DNA of 64,000 nucleotides from Limisphaera sp026417315 (GTDB lineage: Bacteria > Verrucomicrobiota > Verrucomicrobiia > Limisphaerales > Limisphaeraceae): positions 558,001-622,000 of the forward strand of contig NZ_JBMVQY010000001.1 of assembly GCF_049537125.1 (NCBI RefSeq). Reading direction: 5' to 3'. Below are positions 17,863-26,878 of the stretch, piece by piece. Position 1 is the first letter of the stretch, and the number at the start of each line of letters is the position of its first letter. Under the pieces are notes generated by a model. The model made no database searches and was not told the origin of the DNA. It saw only the letters and a list, made by a program, of their open reading frames with translations. The position numbers and the translations under genes are program-made.

Positions 17863-18782
17863 GACCAGGGAGCCAAGTGGGGCCCGGGCGCCCGGGATGG
17901 CTGCTCGTGGCCGTTTTGAGCGTGGCTTCTGCCACGGCGCAGGTGGTGTTCGAAGCCACCTCGCCCTATCACAACATCCGCGTGGAGGACAGCGGCGGGC
18001 TGCGGCTCCTGACCTTTGACGGCACGCTGCAGACGCGCATGTCCCTGCGGAATCCGCTGGAGGGACACTTCGAATACATCGAGTACTTCCACCTGCCGTG
18101 GCTGTGGAACACGCAGATTGCGCGGGTGTTGATGATCGGCCTTGGCGGAGGCAGCGCCCAGCGTCAGTGGGCGGCCTATTATCCGGAGGTTTATTTCGAG
18201 ACCGTGGAGATCGATCCCCTGGTGGTGCAGGTGGCCCAGCAATACTTCGGGGTTCGCGAAGGTCCCAACCAACGGGTGGTGGTCGAGGACGGGCGCATGT
18301 ATCTGCGGCGGTCCCGTCAACGCTGGGATGTGCTGCTGGTGGATGCGTACACGGAAAACCGTTACGGCGCATTCATCCCTTATCATCTGGCCACCCGGGA
18401 GTTTTTTGAACTGGCTCGCGACCGCCTGACCACCAACGGCATCGTGGCCTACAACGCCATCGGCACCTTGAACGCCTGGCAGTCCGACGTCATCGGTTCC
18501 CTGTATCGAACACTCCGCGAGGTGTTCCCCCAGGTGTATCTGTTCCCGGCGCAAACCAGTCAGAACATCGTGCTGGTGGCGACCCGGGACTCGCGGCGGC
18601 GGACACGGCTGGAACTCGAACAAATGGCGCGCGTCCTGCAGACGTCGGGCCGGGTTCGAATGCCGGGGTTTCTCAGCCGCGTGCGGGCCCTCCGCGAGGA
18701 ACCACCCGGGCATTTCGCCCGATGCGGCGTGCTGACGGATGACTTCGCCCCCGTGGACGGTTTGTTGACCCGGGGGCGGTAG
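17859..18782 (+). CDS. Spermidine synthase-like methyltransferase-fold protein with N-terminal hydrophobic segment
   Basis: 307 residues. A hydrophobic stretch (GWLLVAVLSVASATAQVVF) at residues 14-32 looks like a signal peptide or anchor. The rest has the SpeE-like Rossmann fold: VLMIGLGGGSAQRQWAAYYP (SAM/dcSAM loop), then VEIDPLVVQVAQQYFGV, then VVEDGRMYLRR, then WDVLLVDAYTENRYGAFIPY. In one-piece homologues this domain follows the membrane helices directly. Polyamine synthesis itself is unlikely without the usual acidic substrate residues being verified, so I call only the fold. It overlaps the previous gene by 4 nt. Confidence 0.75.
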   Translation: MRPGSQVGPGRPGWLLVAVLSVASATAQVVFEATSPYHNIRVEDSGGLRLLTFDGTLQTRMSLRNPLEGHFEYIEYFHLPWLWNTQIARVLMIGLGGGSAQRQWAAYYPEVYFETVEIDPLVVQVAQQYFGVREGPNQRVVVEDGRMYLRRSRQRWDVLLVDAYTENRYGAFIPYHLATREFFELARDRLTTNGIVAYNAIGTLNAWQSDVIGSLYRTLREVFPQVYLFPAQTSQNIVLVATRDSRRRTRLELEQMARVLQTSGRVRMPGFLSRVRALREEPPGHFARCGVLTDDFAPVDGLLTRGR

Positions 18783-19193
18783 AGAAGTGCCAGTGGCACA
18801 CGGTTGCGCCCGCCCACCCCCTTCTCGCCCCCCGCGACGGGAAAACCCGTCAGCGAAGCAGATGCTCCCGAGGTGCCATGGACGCGGATGGGTTCTGAAT
18901 CCGGACCGAATGTTTCAGTGGCGGGAGCCGGGCCGCGCAGGCTCTGGCCCCGCCCCGGGCGGCGGGCCGGAACGACCCCATCCGGGGACAACCTGGGCCG
19001 TCCCGACAGGCACCGGAATGCGAAATGGAGCGGTGGACGGCTCCGCGTACGAAAAGAGGCTTCGCCAGCCAATCGGAACCTTCCCCGGGTGCGGCCCCGG
19101 GCCTCGCGGCTGTTCCAGACCCCGGGCGGGGATCGTCCCCTTGAAATTCCGGGTTGGATTGCCCCGCCGTCGGGCTTAAGCTCCGCGCAGGGT
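18783..19193. other. Intergenic span; small inverted repeat only
   Basis: About 410 bp. A 13-nt inverted repeat GTGCCA-G-TGGCAC lies at 18787-18799 just after the preceding stop but has no U-run. A weak promoter-like pair (TTGGAT at 19154, TTAAGC at 19176) lies just before the flavin reductase gene. Nothing else was recognised. Confidence 0.4.
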
Positions 19194-19790
19194 ATGAAAC
19201 GATCCTTGGGGGCACAAACACTGGTTCATCCCACCCCGGTGTTCGTCGTGGGCACGTACGATGCGCAGGGTCGGCCGAACGTCATGACCGCGTCCTGGGC
19301 CGGGGTGTGTTGTTCGCAACCTCCGTGCGTCTCCGTGGCTCTGCGCCGCGCCACCTACACGTACGAGAATCTCCTGGCGCGTCGCGCCTTTACCATCAGT
19401 ATTCCTTCGCAAACCCAGGTGCGTTACGCCGATTACTTCGGGTTGGCATCCGGGCGGGACGTGGACAAGTTCGCCGCGACCGGGTTGACGCCGGCCCGCA
19501 GCCTGCTTGTGGATGCCCCGTATGTGGAAGAGTTTCCCCTGGTGCTGGAGTGCCGTCTGTTGCAAAGCGTGGAAGTGGGGCTGCACACGCTGTTCATCGG
19601 AGAGATCCTCGACGTGAAAGCCGACGAATCCGTGCTCAATGGCGAGGGCCGCACGGATCCGGAAAAGCTCCGGCCGCTGGCCTTTGCCCCGGACACACAA
19701 GCCTATTACGCGCTGGGCGAGTTTGTGGCGCGCGCATTCGCCGTGGGCGAAGAAATCAAGCTGCGCGTGCCGGATCCGCACTGCGCGTGA
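19194..19790 (+). CDS. Flavin reductase-like FMN-binding protein
   Basis: 198 residues of the flavin_reduct split-barrel family. Typical pieces: VVGTYDAQGRPNVMTASWAG (FMN-phosphate region), PPCVSVALRRATYTYENLLA, RRAFTISIPSQTQVRYADYF, and the conserved Cys/Glu region LVLECRLLQSVEVGLHTLFI. Members bind FMN and either reduce flavin with NAD(P)H or act as electron carriers; the specific partner is unknown. ATG 19194 is where family similarity begins; the longer upstream frame is Arg/Pro-rich and not credible. Monocistronic. Confidence 0.85.
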   Translation: MKRSLGAQTLVHPTPVFVVGTYDAQGRPNVMTASWAGVCCSQPPCVSVALRRATYTYENLLARRAFTISIPSQTQVRYADYFGLASGRDVDKFAATGLTPARSLLVDAPYVEEFPLVLECRLLQSVEVGLHTLFIGEILDVKADESVLNGEGRTDPEKLRPLAFAPDTQAYYALGEFVARAFAVGEEIKLRVPDPHCA

Positions 19791-20322
19791 GCCGCGGAGT
19801 CGCGGCCGGAGTTGGTGCGGGGCCGAAGGACCCTCCGCTTGCGTGCCCGTTTCCCCTGTGCTCCGGTCCGTTCCGAGGACCGATCTCCAAGAGTCCCGGC
19901 GGTGGATGGAAACGCGCGCAAGGCGCACGAGATCCCCGTCCGAGCCATTGGACTCCGGGTGGCCGGCAGGGATTCCCTAGGGTGGTCTGAATGCCGGCGC
20001 ATCGGCTCGCAACCTCTTTGACCGAGGCCTCATCTCGAACCTCGACGGGCCGGAGCCGGTGTTGGATCCACCTGCGCAGGCGAGAGGCGTCCTCGATCCC
20101 CCCGCGCCGTCGACCCTTGGTTTGTACCCTCCGGTCGCCGACTCCGGGGATGCCGAGAGGCCCGGCAAGAGGCCGGCGAGACTCTGCCGCGACCAGCCAG
20201 CTTGGGTTCACAAGGGAGCGCGGGGCTGCGTGGAAGCTGACAGCCCGGCTAAGTTCCGGCGCAGCCGGGCAGCCGCGGAGATTTTCGTTTCGCCGGCTAC
20301 CGGGTTCGGTTAATAGGGTTTT
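19791..20322. other. Intergenic span upstream of ptsI
   Basis: About 530 bp with GC-rich shadow frames only. A TTAATA lies 7 nt before the ptsI GTG and may be a -10 box, but no good -35 accompanies it. Confidence 0.4.
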
Positions 20323-22110
20323 GTGGCGGCCGTGAGTCACGAAGGCGAGCGCGTGCTGCGGGGCATCCCTGTGTCCAACGGGGTGTGCCGCGGCAAGCTG
20401 TTGGTCTGGCGCAAGGCAGAAGCAGAGGTTCCACACTGGGAGCTGCGCGAGGACGAAATCCCTGCCGAGATCGAACGCCTGGAGCGCGCCCTGGTGGCCA
20501 CGCGGCAGCAGTTGCTGGATGTGCAGCGACGGGTGCGCGAGGTCATGGGCGCACAGGAGGCGGGCATCTTCGACGCGCATTTGCTGGTTTTGGAAGACCG
20601 CGTCCTGGTGGACGAGGTCACCCGCCTGATTACCGAGGAAAGGCTGAACGCCGAGTACGCCTACCACCTGGTGGCGCAGAAATACATGGCCGCCCTGGCC
20701 GCCGTGGAGGATGAGTATCTGCGGGAGCGGGTCGCCGACATGCGCGATGTCACCGCCCGCGTCCTCAGTCATTTGATGGGTCGGGCCCACGGCGTGGAGC
20801 TGGCGCACCTGCACGAGCCGGTCATCCTGGTGGCCCATGATTTGACCCCCAGCGACACCGTGCAGATGGACAAGTCCAAGGTGCTGGGCTTTGCCACCGA
20901 GGTGGGCAGCCAGACGTCCCACACGGCGATTTTGGCCCGTTCCCTGGGCCTGCCCGCCGTGGTGGGGATTCCCCACGCCCTGCGGGAGCTGGAAACCGGC
21001 CAGTATGCCCTGCTGGACGGGTTCAACGGGCTCCTGATTCTGCATCCTTCGGATCAAACCCTCTTCGAGTACGGGCAGCTGGTCCGCCGGCAACTCACGC
21101 TGGAGGAAAAGCTGCGGGAAGTGGTGGACCAGCCGGCGGTCACGCTCGACGGACACCGGGTGTGGGTGCTGGCCAACATCGAGCAGGCCGAGGACGTCGA
21201 GGCGGTGCGCCTCAGCGGCGCCGAGGGCGTGGGTTTGTTTCGCACGGAGTATTTGTACATCAACCGAGATCACCCTCCGGACGAAGAGGAACAGTTCCAG
21301 GCGTATCGAAAGGTGGCCGTGGCCCTGCGGCCCCAGCCGGTCATCGTGCGCACCCTGGACCTGGGCGGGGACAAGTTTCTCTCTCATTTGGTCGCGCAAC
21401 AGGAGATGAACCCGTTCCTGGGTTGGCGCGCCATCCGTCTCTGTCTGCAGCAGCCCGAGATGTTCGGGGCGCAGCTGCGCGCGATCCTGCGGGCCAGCGC
21501 CGAGGGCAACGTGAAGTTGATGTACCCCATGATCTCCGGGCTGGAGGAGCTCTGCCAGGCCAACGAGTTGCTGGAGCAATGCAAGGCCCAGCTGCGCGAG
21601 CGCGGCCAGCCGTTCAACGAGTCCATCGAAATCGGGGCCATGATCGAGATCCCCTCCGCGGCGCTGGTGGCCGACGCACTGGCCCGGCGGGTGCGTTTCT
21701 TCAGCATCGGGACCAACGATCTGATTCAGTACGCGCTGGCGGTGGATCGGATGAACGAGCGCATCGCGCATTTGTACGAACCGACCCACCCGGCCATTCT
21801 GCGGCTGATTCGGCGCACGGTCGAAGCCGCCGAAGCCCAGGGGCTGCGGGTCAGCGTGTGCGGCGAGATGGCGGGGGAGCCGGTCCTGGTGCCGTTGTTA
21901 CTGGGCCTCGGTGTCCATGAGCTCAGCGCCGCCCCTCCCCTCGTGCCCCGCATCAAGTACGTGATCCGCCGCATCCGGATGGCCGAGGCCCGGGCCCTGG
22001 CGCAGTGGGCTCTGGAGTGCGAGTCGGCCAGAGAGATCCTGCAGCGAAGCCGGGATCTGGCGCGGGAAGCCGCCCCCCTGCTGTTCGAGGCACGAACGGT
22101 AACCCTTTGA
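20323..22110 (+). CDS. ptsI: Phosphoenolpyruvate-protein phosphotransferase (PTS enzyme I)
   Basis: A 595-residue cytoplasmic enzyme that autophosphorylates from PEP and passes the phosphate to HPr. The phosphohistidine is in TSHTAILARSLGLPAVVGIP. PEP-site blocks are intact: EGVGLFRTEYLYI, VIVRTLDLGGDKFL, GAMIEIPSAALVADALA, FFSIGTNDLIQYALAVDR, and the Cys in VCGEMAGEPVLVPLLLGLG. The start is GTG 20323 or GTG 20332; both give the family N-terminus RVLRGIPVSNGVCRGKLLVW. HPr and EII genes are absent nearby, so it may serve a regulatory (PTS-Ntr-like or fructose) chain encoded elsewhere. It converges on the BMC operon with a 16-nt gap. Confidence 0.95.
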   Translation: MAAVSHEGERVLRGIPVSNGVCRGKLLVWRKAEAEVPHWELREDEIPAEIERLERALVATRQQLLDVQRRVREVMGAQEAGIFDAHLLVLEDRVLVDEVTRLITEERLNAEYAYHLVAQKYMAALAAVEDEYLRERVADMRDVTARVLSHLMGRAHGVELAHLHEPVILVAHDLTPSDTVQMDKSKVLGFATEVGSQTSHTAILARSLGLPAVVGIPHALRELETGQYALLDGFNGLLILHPSDQTLFEYGQLVRRQLTLEEKLREVVDQPAVTLDGHRVWVLANIEQAEDVEAVRLSGAEGVGLFRTEYLYINRDHPPDEEEQFQAYRKVAVALRPQPVIVRTLDLGGDKFLSHLVAQQEMNPFLGWRAIRLCLQQPEMFGAQLRAILRASAEGNVKLMYPMISGLEELCQANELLEQCKAQLRERGQPFNESIEIGAMIEIPSAALVADALARRVRFFSIGTNDLIQYALAVDRMNERIAHLYEPTHPAILRLIRRTVEAAEAQGLRVSVCGEMAGEPVLVPLLLGLGVHELSAAPPLVPRIKYVIRRIRMAEARALAQWALECESAREILQRSRDLAREAAPLLFEARTVTL

Positions 22111-22126
22111 AGGAGCCCCCCGAGGC

Positions 22127-23479
22127 TCAGCCGAACCGGCGCCGCAACCGCTCCAGGTGATAGTCCCGGCGCTGCTCGGGAGTCATCTGCGAGAAATCGG
22201 GCGCGGGGGCCGGAGGCCCGGCAAGGGCTCCGGTACGGGCCGTGCCCTCGGGAGCATGCCTTCGAGGGATCCCTGGCGAAGCGGAGGCGGCACTGCGTGC
22301 ATCGACCGCCGAACGCTGTCCCAGCGGATTGTTGCGGATCGAAACAGCCGAAGGAGGCCGGCCGGTGCGATCCGCCCGCAAGGCGGGTTCGGTGATCTGC
22401 AGGTCTTCTTCCAGCGTGCGCCGCGGCCGGATTCCCCTGGCCTGCAAAACGCCGTGATAGGCCCGCACGGCTTCTTCCGGACCGATGCGTCCCTCGGTGA
22501 TGAGCCGCAACATCTCGATAAACGCCAACTGGTGTTCGGCGTGGTTGATCTTCCGACCGTACAGGGCGACACGTGCGCCATGCCGCTGGGCCTCGTGCAG
22601 CAACAGGAACGCATCATGGGTGGTGCCGGCCCCGCCCCCGAGAATGCCGACGATCAGATTGGGGTCGTATTGGACGAGTTCCTCCAGCGCGCGCGGGCCG
22701 TGGTAAACGATCTTCAAAAAGAGCGGCCGACCGGCCACCGGAACGCCGGCCAGGGTACGAAGGATCTGATCGTTGATGAACTCGGCAAGCCTCTCCGGGG
22801 GCAGGCCCGGGTCCACGTTGGGATCGAACACTTCCAGGAAGTGACGGAACTGTTTGCGCTCGGCCTCTTCGCGGAAGGCCTTGTACGCGAGCAGGGTTTC
22901 CCGGTCGCGTTCGAGGTCGTTCAGGAAGGTGACGGAGTAGAGGCCCAGGTTGGCCCCGGGAAAGTCGCGGGTGGACCGGTCGCATTCGACACGGCCGCAC
23001 TGGATCTGATCGATGGTGGCGGTGCGGAACGGGCGGGAGGGCTCGGCGGTGTAACAACCGTGACGGACCGCCCAAATGTCCGTGGTGTCGTTGGCCCGGG
23101 CGGCCGGAGTGACGGTCGACCGCCGAAACAGGCCCTCCTGAATGGTCAGGAGATCGTTCACATAGGGCGACATCAACATGATGTCCACGATCCCCTGGTG
23201 CACGATCTCGCGAATGATATCGAGAAACTCCGGCAGATTGCGGTAGCCGAATTCCTCGCGTGTCCACACTTCGGGGGAAAACTGGGCGGGCCGGGCCCCG
23301 CGGGCCGACAACCACGAGCGCGGGCCGGGGGCCCGTACCCCGTAGGCCATGTCGGCATCCTTCGCATCCGCAAGAATGAAGGTTCGCCCCTGCGGGTGGG
23401 CGCGGATCTCAGCCAGTTTGCGGTCCAGGGATTTTTCCGGACCGGGTGGTGCGGAGGCAGCTGGGCCGGGCGAGCTCAT
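22127..23479 (-). CDS. Conserved BMC-locus protein with aldolase-like TIM-barrel pattern and candidate C-terminal encapsulation helix
   Basis: 450 residues from ATG 23479, whose ATGA overlaps the aldolase stop; a GTG two codons earlier is possible. Residues about 20-345 look like a (beta/alpha)8 protein of the class I aldolase kind: GRTFILADAKDADMAYG, IVDIMLMSPYVNDLLTIQEG, GRPLFLKIVYHGPRALEELV, then DPNLIVGILGGGAGTTHDAF and ARVALYGRKINHAEHQLAFI. No exact family is recognised; an unassigned protein of this kind is a usual member of Planctomycetes/Verrucomicrobia BMC operons. Residues about 365-430 are a Pro/Ala/Arg-rich disordered linker ending in a short amphipathic helix (MTPEQRRDYHLERLRRRFG). 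Linker plus helix is how BMC cargo is targeted, so it is probably a lumen enzyme. Confidence 0.7.
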   Translation of the reverse strand: MSSPGPAASAPPGPEKSLDRKLAEIRAHPQGRTFILADAKDADMAYGVRAPGPRSWLSARGARPAQFSPEVWTREEFGYRNLPEFLDIIREIVHQGIVDIMLMSPYVNDLLTIQEGLFRRSTVTPAARANDTTDIWAVRHGCYTAEPSRPFRTATIDQIQCGRVECDRSTRDFPGANLGLYSVTFLNDLERDRETLLAYKAFREEAERKQFRHFLEVFDPNVDPGLPPERLAEFINDQILRTLAGVPVAGRPLFLKIVYHGPRALEELVQYDPNLIVGILGGGAGTTHDAFLLLHEAQRHGARVALYGRKINHAEHQLAFIEMLRLITEGRIGPEEAVRAYHGVLQARGIRPRRTLEEDLQITEPALRADRTGRPPSAVSIRNNPLGQRSAVDARSAASASPGIPRRHAPEGTARTGALAGPPAPAPDFSQMTPEQRRDYHLERLRRRFG

Positions 23480-24546
23480 TTCCACCGGGCCAGGATCTCG
23501 TCCGTGATGATCTGGACGGCCTTCTCGGCTTCAGGATCGAAGTCCGCCTCCGGCGCGGGCCGGGGCGGGACCGTGCAGGTCACTCCCGGGCGCCACTGGT
23601 CGTTGTCGCAAAGCTCGCATTCCTTGAGCCCGAAGCGCGGATCGGGGATGCCCAGCTCCTGTTTGATCTTGAGCAGATCCCGCAGCTGCTGGGGCGTCAT
23701 GGTCTGGGGCGGCCTGCCCAATTGGGCGGTCACCAGCACGGTGCGGCAGTACGCCTCCAGAATCTCCATTTTGAAATAGGCATCCTCCAGACCGAGGTGA
23801 CTCCAACTGACCACCCCGTGGTTGGCCATGAGGATGGTGTTGTGTTGATCCACCAGCTCGGCCACGAGCTGGCCCATTTCCGGCGTGCCCGGCGTGCGGT
23901 ACGGCGCCACGGCCACGGAGGCAAACACCTCGAATTCGGGGATGAGACAGGTGGGCGGCACCAGTCCGGCCACGGCGAAACCCGTGGCATAGGGGGGATG
24001 ACAGTGACAGGTCGCCACGGCGCGGGGCTGACGCTGAAAGATCTGCAGATGCATCAGAATCTCGCTGGTCCGCTTTTTTTGCCCGCACAATTGACGGCCG
24101 GTGAAGTCCACCAGGCACATGTCCTCGGGCTTCATGAACCCCTTGCTGACCAGCGTGGGCGTGCAGAGCGCCAGATCTTTGCCCACGCGAATGGCCAGGT
24201 TGCCCCCGTTGCCGTCGACATATTCGCGCAGCCAGAGGCGGCGGCCGATGTCGCACATCTGTTCCTTCAATTCCTGACACCACGCCGAATGAAAGAAGGC
24301 CTCAATCTCGGCTGCGGGTGATTGGGAGGAAAGATCGGACGGGGAGCCCGGGGAGCCGGAGGTTTTGGGGGCGGCCGGGGCCGTGGCGGGTATCGGAGCG
24401 TTGCGGCCCTGCTGTTGGGCCGCTTCCCAGTCGCGCAAAAAGTCGCGGGCGGCCGGCGTCAGGATGGCGTCGGCGGGCAGTTGCCGCAGATCCCGTCCCT
24501 GACGCAGGAGGTTTTCCAGATCGCGCAGGCTGATCACCTGTTTCAT
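23476..24546 (-). CDS. Class II aldolase (fuculose/rhamnulose phosphate aldolase type) of the BMC, with N-terminal extension
   Basis: 356 residues. Expected reaction: cleaves L-fuculose-1-P or L-rhamnulose-1-P to DHAP and L-lactaldehyde. The aldolase_II core spans about 85-315: substrate loop GNGGNLAIR, VSKGFM, the catalytic Glu in TSEILMHLQIF (E162), zinc ligands HCH at 181-183, and ANHGVVSWSHLG with the third His. An 80-residue N-terminal extension (helix QVISLRDLENLLRQ, then LTPAARDFLRDWEA, then a Pro/Ser-rich linker) resembles an encapsulation peptide. The C-terminus carries extra CELCDN and ends in DEILARWK. ATG 24546 excludes an upstream frame overlapping the shell gene. Overlaps the next gene by ATGA. 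Confidence 0.88.
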   Translation of the reverse strand: MKQVISLRDLENLLRQGRDLRQLPADAILTPAARDFLRDWEAAQQQGRNAPIPATAPAAPKTSGSPGSPSDLSSQSPAAEIEAFFHSAWCQELKEQMCDIGRRLWLREYVDGNGGNLAIRVGKDLALCTPTLVSKGFMKPEDMCLVDFTGRQLCGQKKRTSEILMHLQIFQRQPRAVATCHCHPPYATGFAVAGLVPPTCLIPEFEVFASVAVAPYRTPGTPEMGQLVAELVDQHNTILMANHGVVSWSHLGLEDAYFKMEILEAYCRTVLVTAQLGRPPQTMTPQQLRDLLKIKQELGIPDPRFGLKECELCDNDQWRPGVTCTVPPRPAPEADFDPEAEKAVQIITDEILARWK

Positions 24547-24559
24547 GGCAGAAAGCGCA

Positions 24560-24865
24560 TTAGCCCGTCCACGGGCGATAGAAGAGTTCATCGGCCAGGG
24601 CCACGTTGATGGCGTCCACGGGCGTTGGCTGGTCAAAAGGCTGCGCGGCTTCGCGGCCTTCCACGTAGCCGATGACCTGCCCGACCGCTCCGCCGAGGTT
24701 GTCGTAGACCACCAGGCTCGGATCCGGTCCGAGTCGAGGAGGGCCGTCCAATCCCATGGCATACTGTTCGCGGCCGAAGGGGCTGATGACGAGGAACCGT
24801 CCGCCCTGCAAAGAGGGGATGGTCCGGCTCAGTGTCACGCGACCGATCACGCGGCCCAGCTTCAT
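24560..24865 (-). CDS. BMC-P shell vertex protein (EutN/CcmL family), copy 1
   Basis: A 101-residue pentamer-forming shell protein that caps vertices of the microcompartment. It begins MKLGRVIGRVTLSRTIPSLQ and has the family signature GGRFLVISPFG, a middle LVVYDNLGGAVGQVIGYVEG, and ends in the VDAINVALAD strand. Length is typical. Its ATG overlaps the stop of the next BMC-P gene upstream in the operon (ATGA, 24862-24865), so these two vertex proteins are translated together. Confidence 0.93.
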   Translation of the reverse strand: MKLGRVIGRVTLSRTIPSLQGGRFLVISPFGREQYAMGLDGPPRLGPDPSLVVYDNLGGAVGQVIGYVEGREAAQPFDQPTPVDAINVALADELFYRPWTG

Positions 24866-25140
24866 ACGCGTTCTCCCGGCACCCGCTCGTCCACGACCCC
24901 GATGATCAGCCAGCGGACGGGGCTTTTTTCGTCGCCCACGGCCCGTCGCGCCGCGGCCCCGTCGGAGGAGATCACCACCTGTTGGTGCATGCCGGCCCCC
25001 AGGGCGTCGATGGCCACCTGGGGTGCTCCTTCGGGTTGGCCGCTGGCTCCGATGGGCTGGCAGACCACCAGCCGCCAGCCCTCCAGGCTGGGATGTTTGC
25101 GCACGGCCACCACGTGTCCCTCCACACGCGCCAGCAACAC
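24862..25140 (-). CDS. BMC-P shell vertex protein (EutN/CcmL family), copy 2
   Basis: 92 residues, starting MLLARVEGHVVAVRKHPSLE, then WRLVVCQPIG, a central AIDALGAGMHQQVVISSDG and the last strand WLIIGVVDE. It is a different paralog from copies 1 and 3. Several distinct BMC-P genes per locus is a hallmark of the Planctomycetes/Verrucomicrobia BMC type. Start GTG/ATG choice is clear at 25140, with 121 bp separating it from the aldehyde dehydrogenase. Confidence 0.93.
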   Translation of the reverse strand: MLLARVEGHVVAVRKHPSLEGWRLVVCQPIGASGQPEGAPQVAIDALGAGMHQQVVISSDGAAARRAVGDEKSPVRWLIIGVVDERVPGERV

Positions 25141-25261
25141 GGCTCAGCCCTCCCCCGGCCCACCGCCAACCCCGGGCGCAAACCGCCGGGCGCGGTGTCC
25201 GGCTCCGAACCTTGAACTGCGCTTCCGGATCATGGCCATTTTTCCCAACCGGTGGCGCCCT

Positions 25262-26803
25262 TCAAAAAATGCGCAGCTGATCCACCATCACGCATCGGCG
25301 CACGCGGGTGAACGTGCGCGGATTGCAAATGCCCTCGCCGGTTGTGGTGGCGATGGAGAAGTTCAGGTATCCCTCTCCGCCGTTGCCCAGACCGGCCAGG
25401 CACGAGCCGTTTTTGACGAACAACGTGGTCTCCAGGGCACGCGCCATGGCCGTCATGTGCGCCACGTCCAGCGAGTGAATCATCGCCGAGTGCTTGTACC
25501 CGTGCTCGGCGCGTTTGGCCGCTTCAATGCCCTCTTCAACGGATCGAACCCGCACCACCGGCAGGAACGGCATCATCTGCTCCTCCAGCACAAAGGGATG
25601 ATCGGCGGGCGTCTCCCCGACCAACAACTGCGTGCCGGCGGGAATCTGGACGCCGGCCGCGCGCGCCAGCACCTCGGGATCCCTGCCGATCAACTCGCGA
25701 TTGACAGTCGGATGCGGACAGCCGGCGCCCTGCCCGGCCGGGAAAACAAAGGCCGCACGGGTGAGGCGCTCGATCTGCGCCTCGTTCAACCGAAAGGCGC
25801 CGTGTTTTTCCAGCGCCGCCATGAACCGGTCGAAGAACGGTTCCAACACAAACACCTCCTTTTCCCCGATGCACAGGAGGTTGTTGTCGTAGGCGGCCCC
25901 TTCCACGACACAGCGGGCCGCGCGGTCCAGACAACTCGTGCCGTCCACCAGCACAGGGGGGTTGCCCGGCCCGGCGCAGATGGCCCGTTTCCCGCTGGCC
26001 ATCGCCGCCTTCACCACGCCCGGGCCCCCTGTCACGCACAGCAACCGCACGTGTTCGTTCTTCGCGATGGCCTGGAAGGACTCCAGCGTGGGCGGTTCGA
26101 TGATGCACGCCAGATTCTCAATGCCCAGTTCGCGATGGATCGCCTGGTTGAAGGTCCGCACCGCCGTCACGGCACACTTGTAGGCGGCGGGATGCGCGTT
26201 GAAGACGACCGCGTTGCCGGCGGCGACCATGCTGATGATGTTACAGGCCAGCGTGGGTATGGAATGCGTGCTGGGTGTCACGGCGCCGATCACGCCAAAC
26301 GGCGCATACTCTTCCAGCGTGATGCCGTGGTCGCCGCTGAGACCGTACGGTTGCAGGAATTCCACGCCCGGCACGGCCCGCTGCGCCCGGAGCTTCTCGA
26401 TCTTGTGGTCCAGCCGGCCGATGCGCGTCTCTTCCAGTTCCAACCGACCCCATTCTTCGGCCCGGGCCCAGCAGATGTCCTTGACGATCTGGATGACCTT
26501 CTGCCGCCCTGCCACGCCGGCCGCAGACAATTGCAGAAACGCCTCCTGGGCTGCGGCGCAGGCTTCGTTGGCGTCGGAAAAAACGCCAAAGCGACCGCGG
26601 CTCGGTTTGGGACCGCTCGGGCTCGAGACGGGACAGCCGCAGGCGGGCCTGGCAGGGGTCGAGACGCTCTCTGCGGGAGCCGTCGGCCCTCCGGTGGGGG
26701 TGCCGGTGCGGCCGGGGCCGTCCGTGGGTGGTACAGGTCCTCCCAGCCGGCCCAACACCTCCGCCACGACCTCTCGGATCAATGTTTCGTTCAGTGCGCT
26801 CAT
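25262..26803 (-). CDS. CoA-acylating aldehyde dehydrogenase of the BMC (PduP/EutE-like)
   Basis: 513 residues. Converts lactaldehyde- or propionaldehyde-type aldehydes plus CoA and NAD+ to acyl-CoA inside the shell. The N-terminal 20 residues (NETLIREVVAEVLGRLGG) form an amphipathic helix followed by a 50-residue Pro/Thr/Ser linker: a textbook encapsulation peptide. The catalytic core starts near residue 70; the catalytic Cys is C311 in YDNNLLCIGEKEVF. Other blocks: FGVIGAVTPSTHSIPTLACN and KNGSCLAGLGNGGEGYLNFS. Substrate range cannot be read from sequence. Flanked by BMC-P genes, as in other loci of this type. Confidence 0.93.
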   Translation of the reverse strand: MSALNETLIREVVAEVLGRLGGPVPPTDGPGRTGTPTGGPTAPAESVSTPARPACGCPVSSPSGPKPSRGRFGVFSDANEACAAAQEAFLQLSAAGVAGRQKVIQIVKDICWARAEEWGRLELEETRIGRLDHKIEKLRAQRAVPGVEFLQPYGLSGDHGITLEEYAPFGVIGAVTPSTHSIPTLACNIISMVAAGNAVVFNAHPAAYKCAVTAVRTFNQAIHRELGIENLACIIEPPTLESFQAIAKNEHVRLLCVTGGPGVVKAAMASGKRAICAGPGNPPVLVDGTSCLDRAARCVVEGAAYDNNLLCIGEKEVFVLEPFFDRFMAALEKHGAFRLNEAQIERLTRAAFVFPAGQGAGCPHPTVNRELIGRDPEVLARAAGVQIPAGTQLLVGETPADHPFVLEEQMMPFLPVVRVRSVEEGIEAAKRAEHGYKHSAMIHSLDVAHMTAMARALETTLFVKNGSCLAGLGNGGEGYLNFSIATTTGEGICNPRTFTRVRRCVMVDQLRIF

Positions 26804-26878
26804 GGCGATTCTCGTTTCTCCGAATCCTCGGTGCCGGTGGCACCTTTCGCCGCGGGCTTGCGCCGTGGGCTTCCACGA

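Noticed and set aside
22105..22130. GAGCC/GGCTC inverted repeat between ptsI and the BMC operon as a bidirectional terminator
   Set aside because: Only five pairs and no U-run on either strand.
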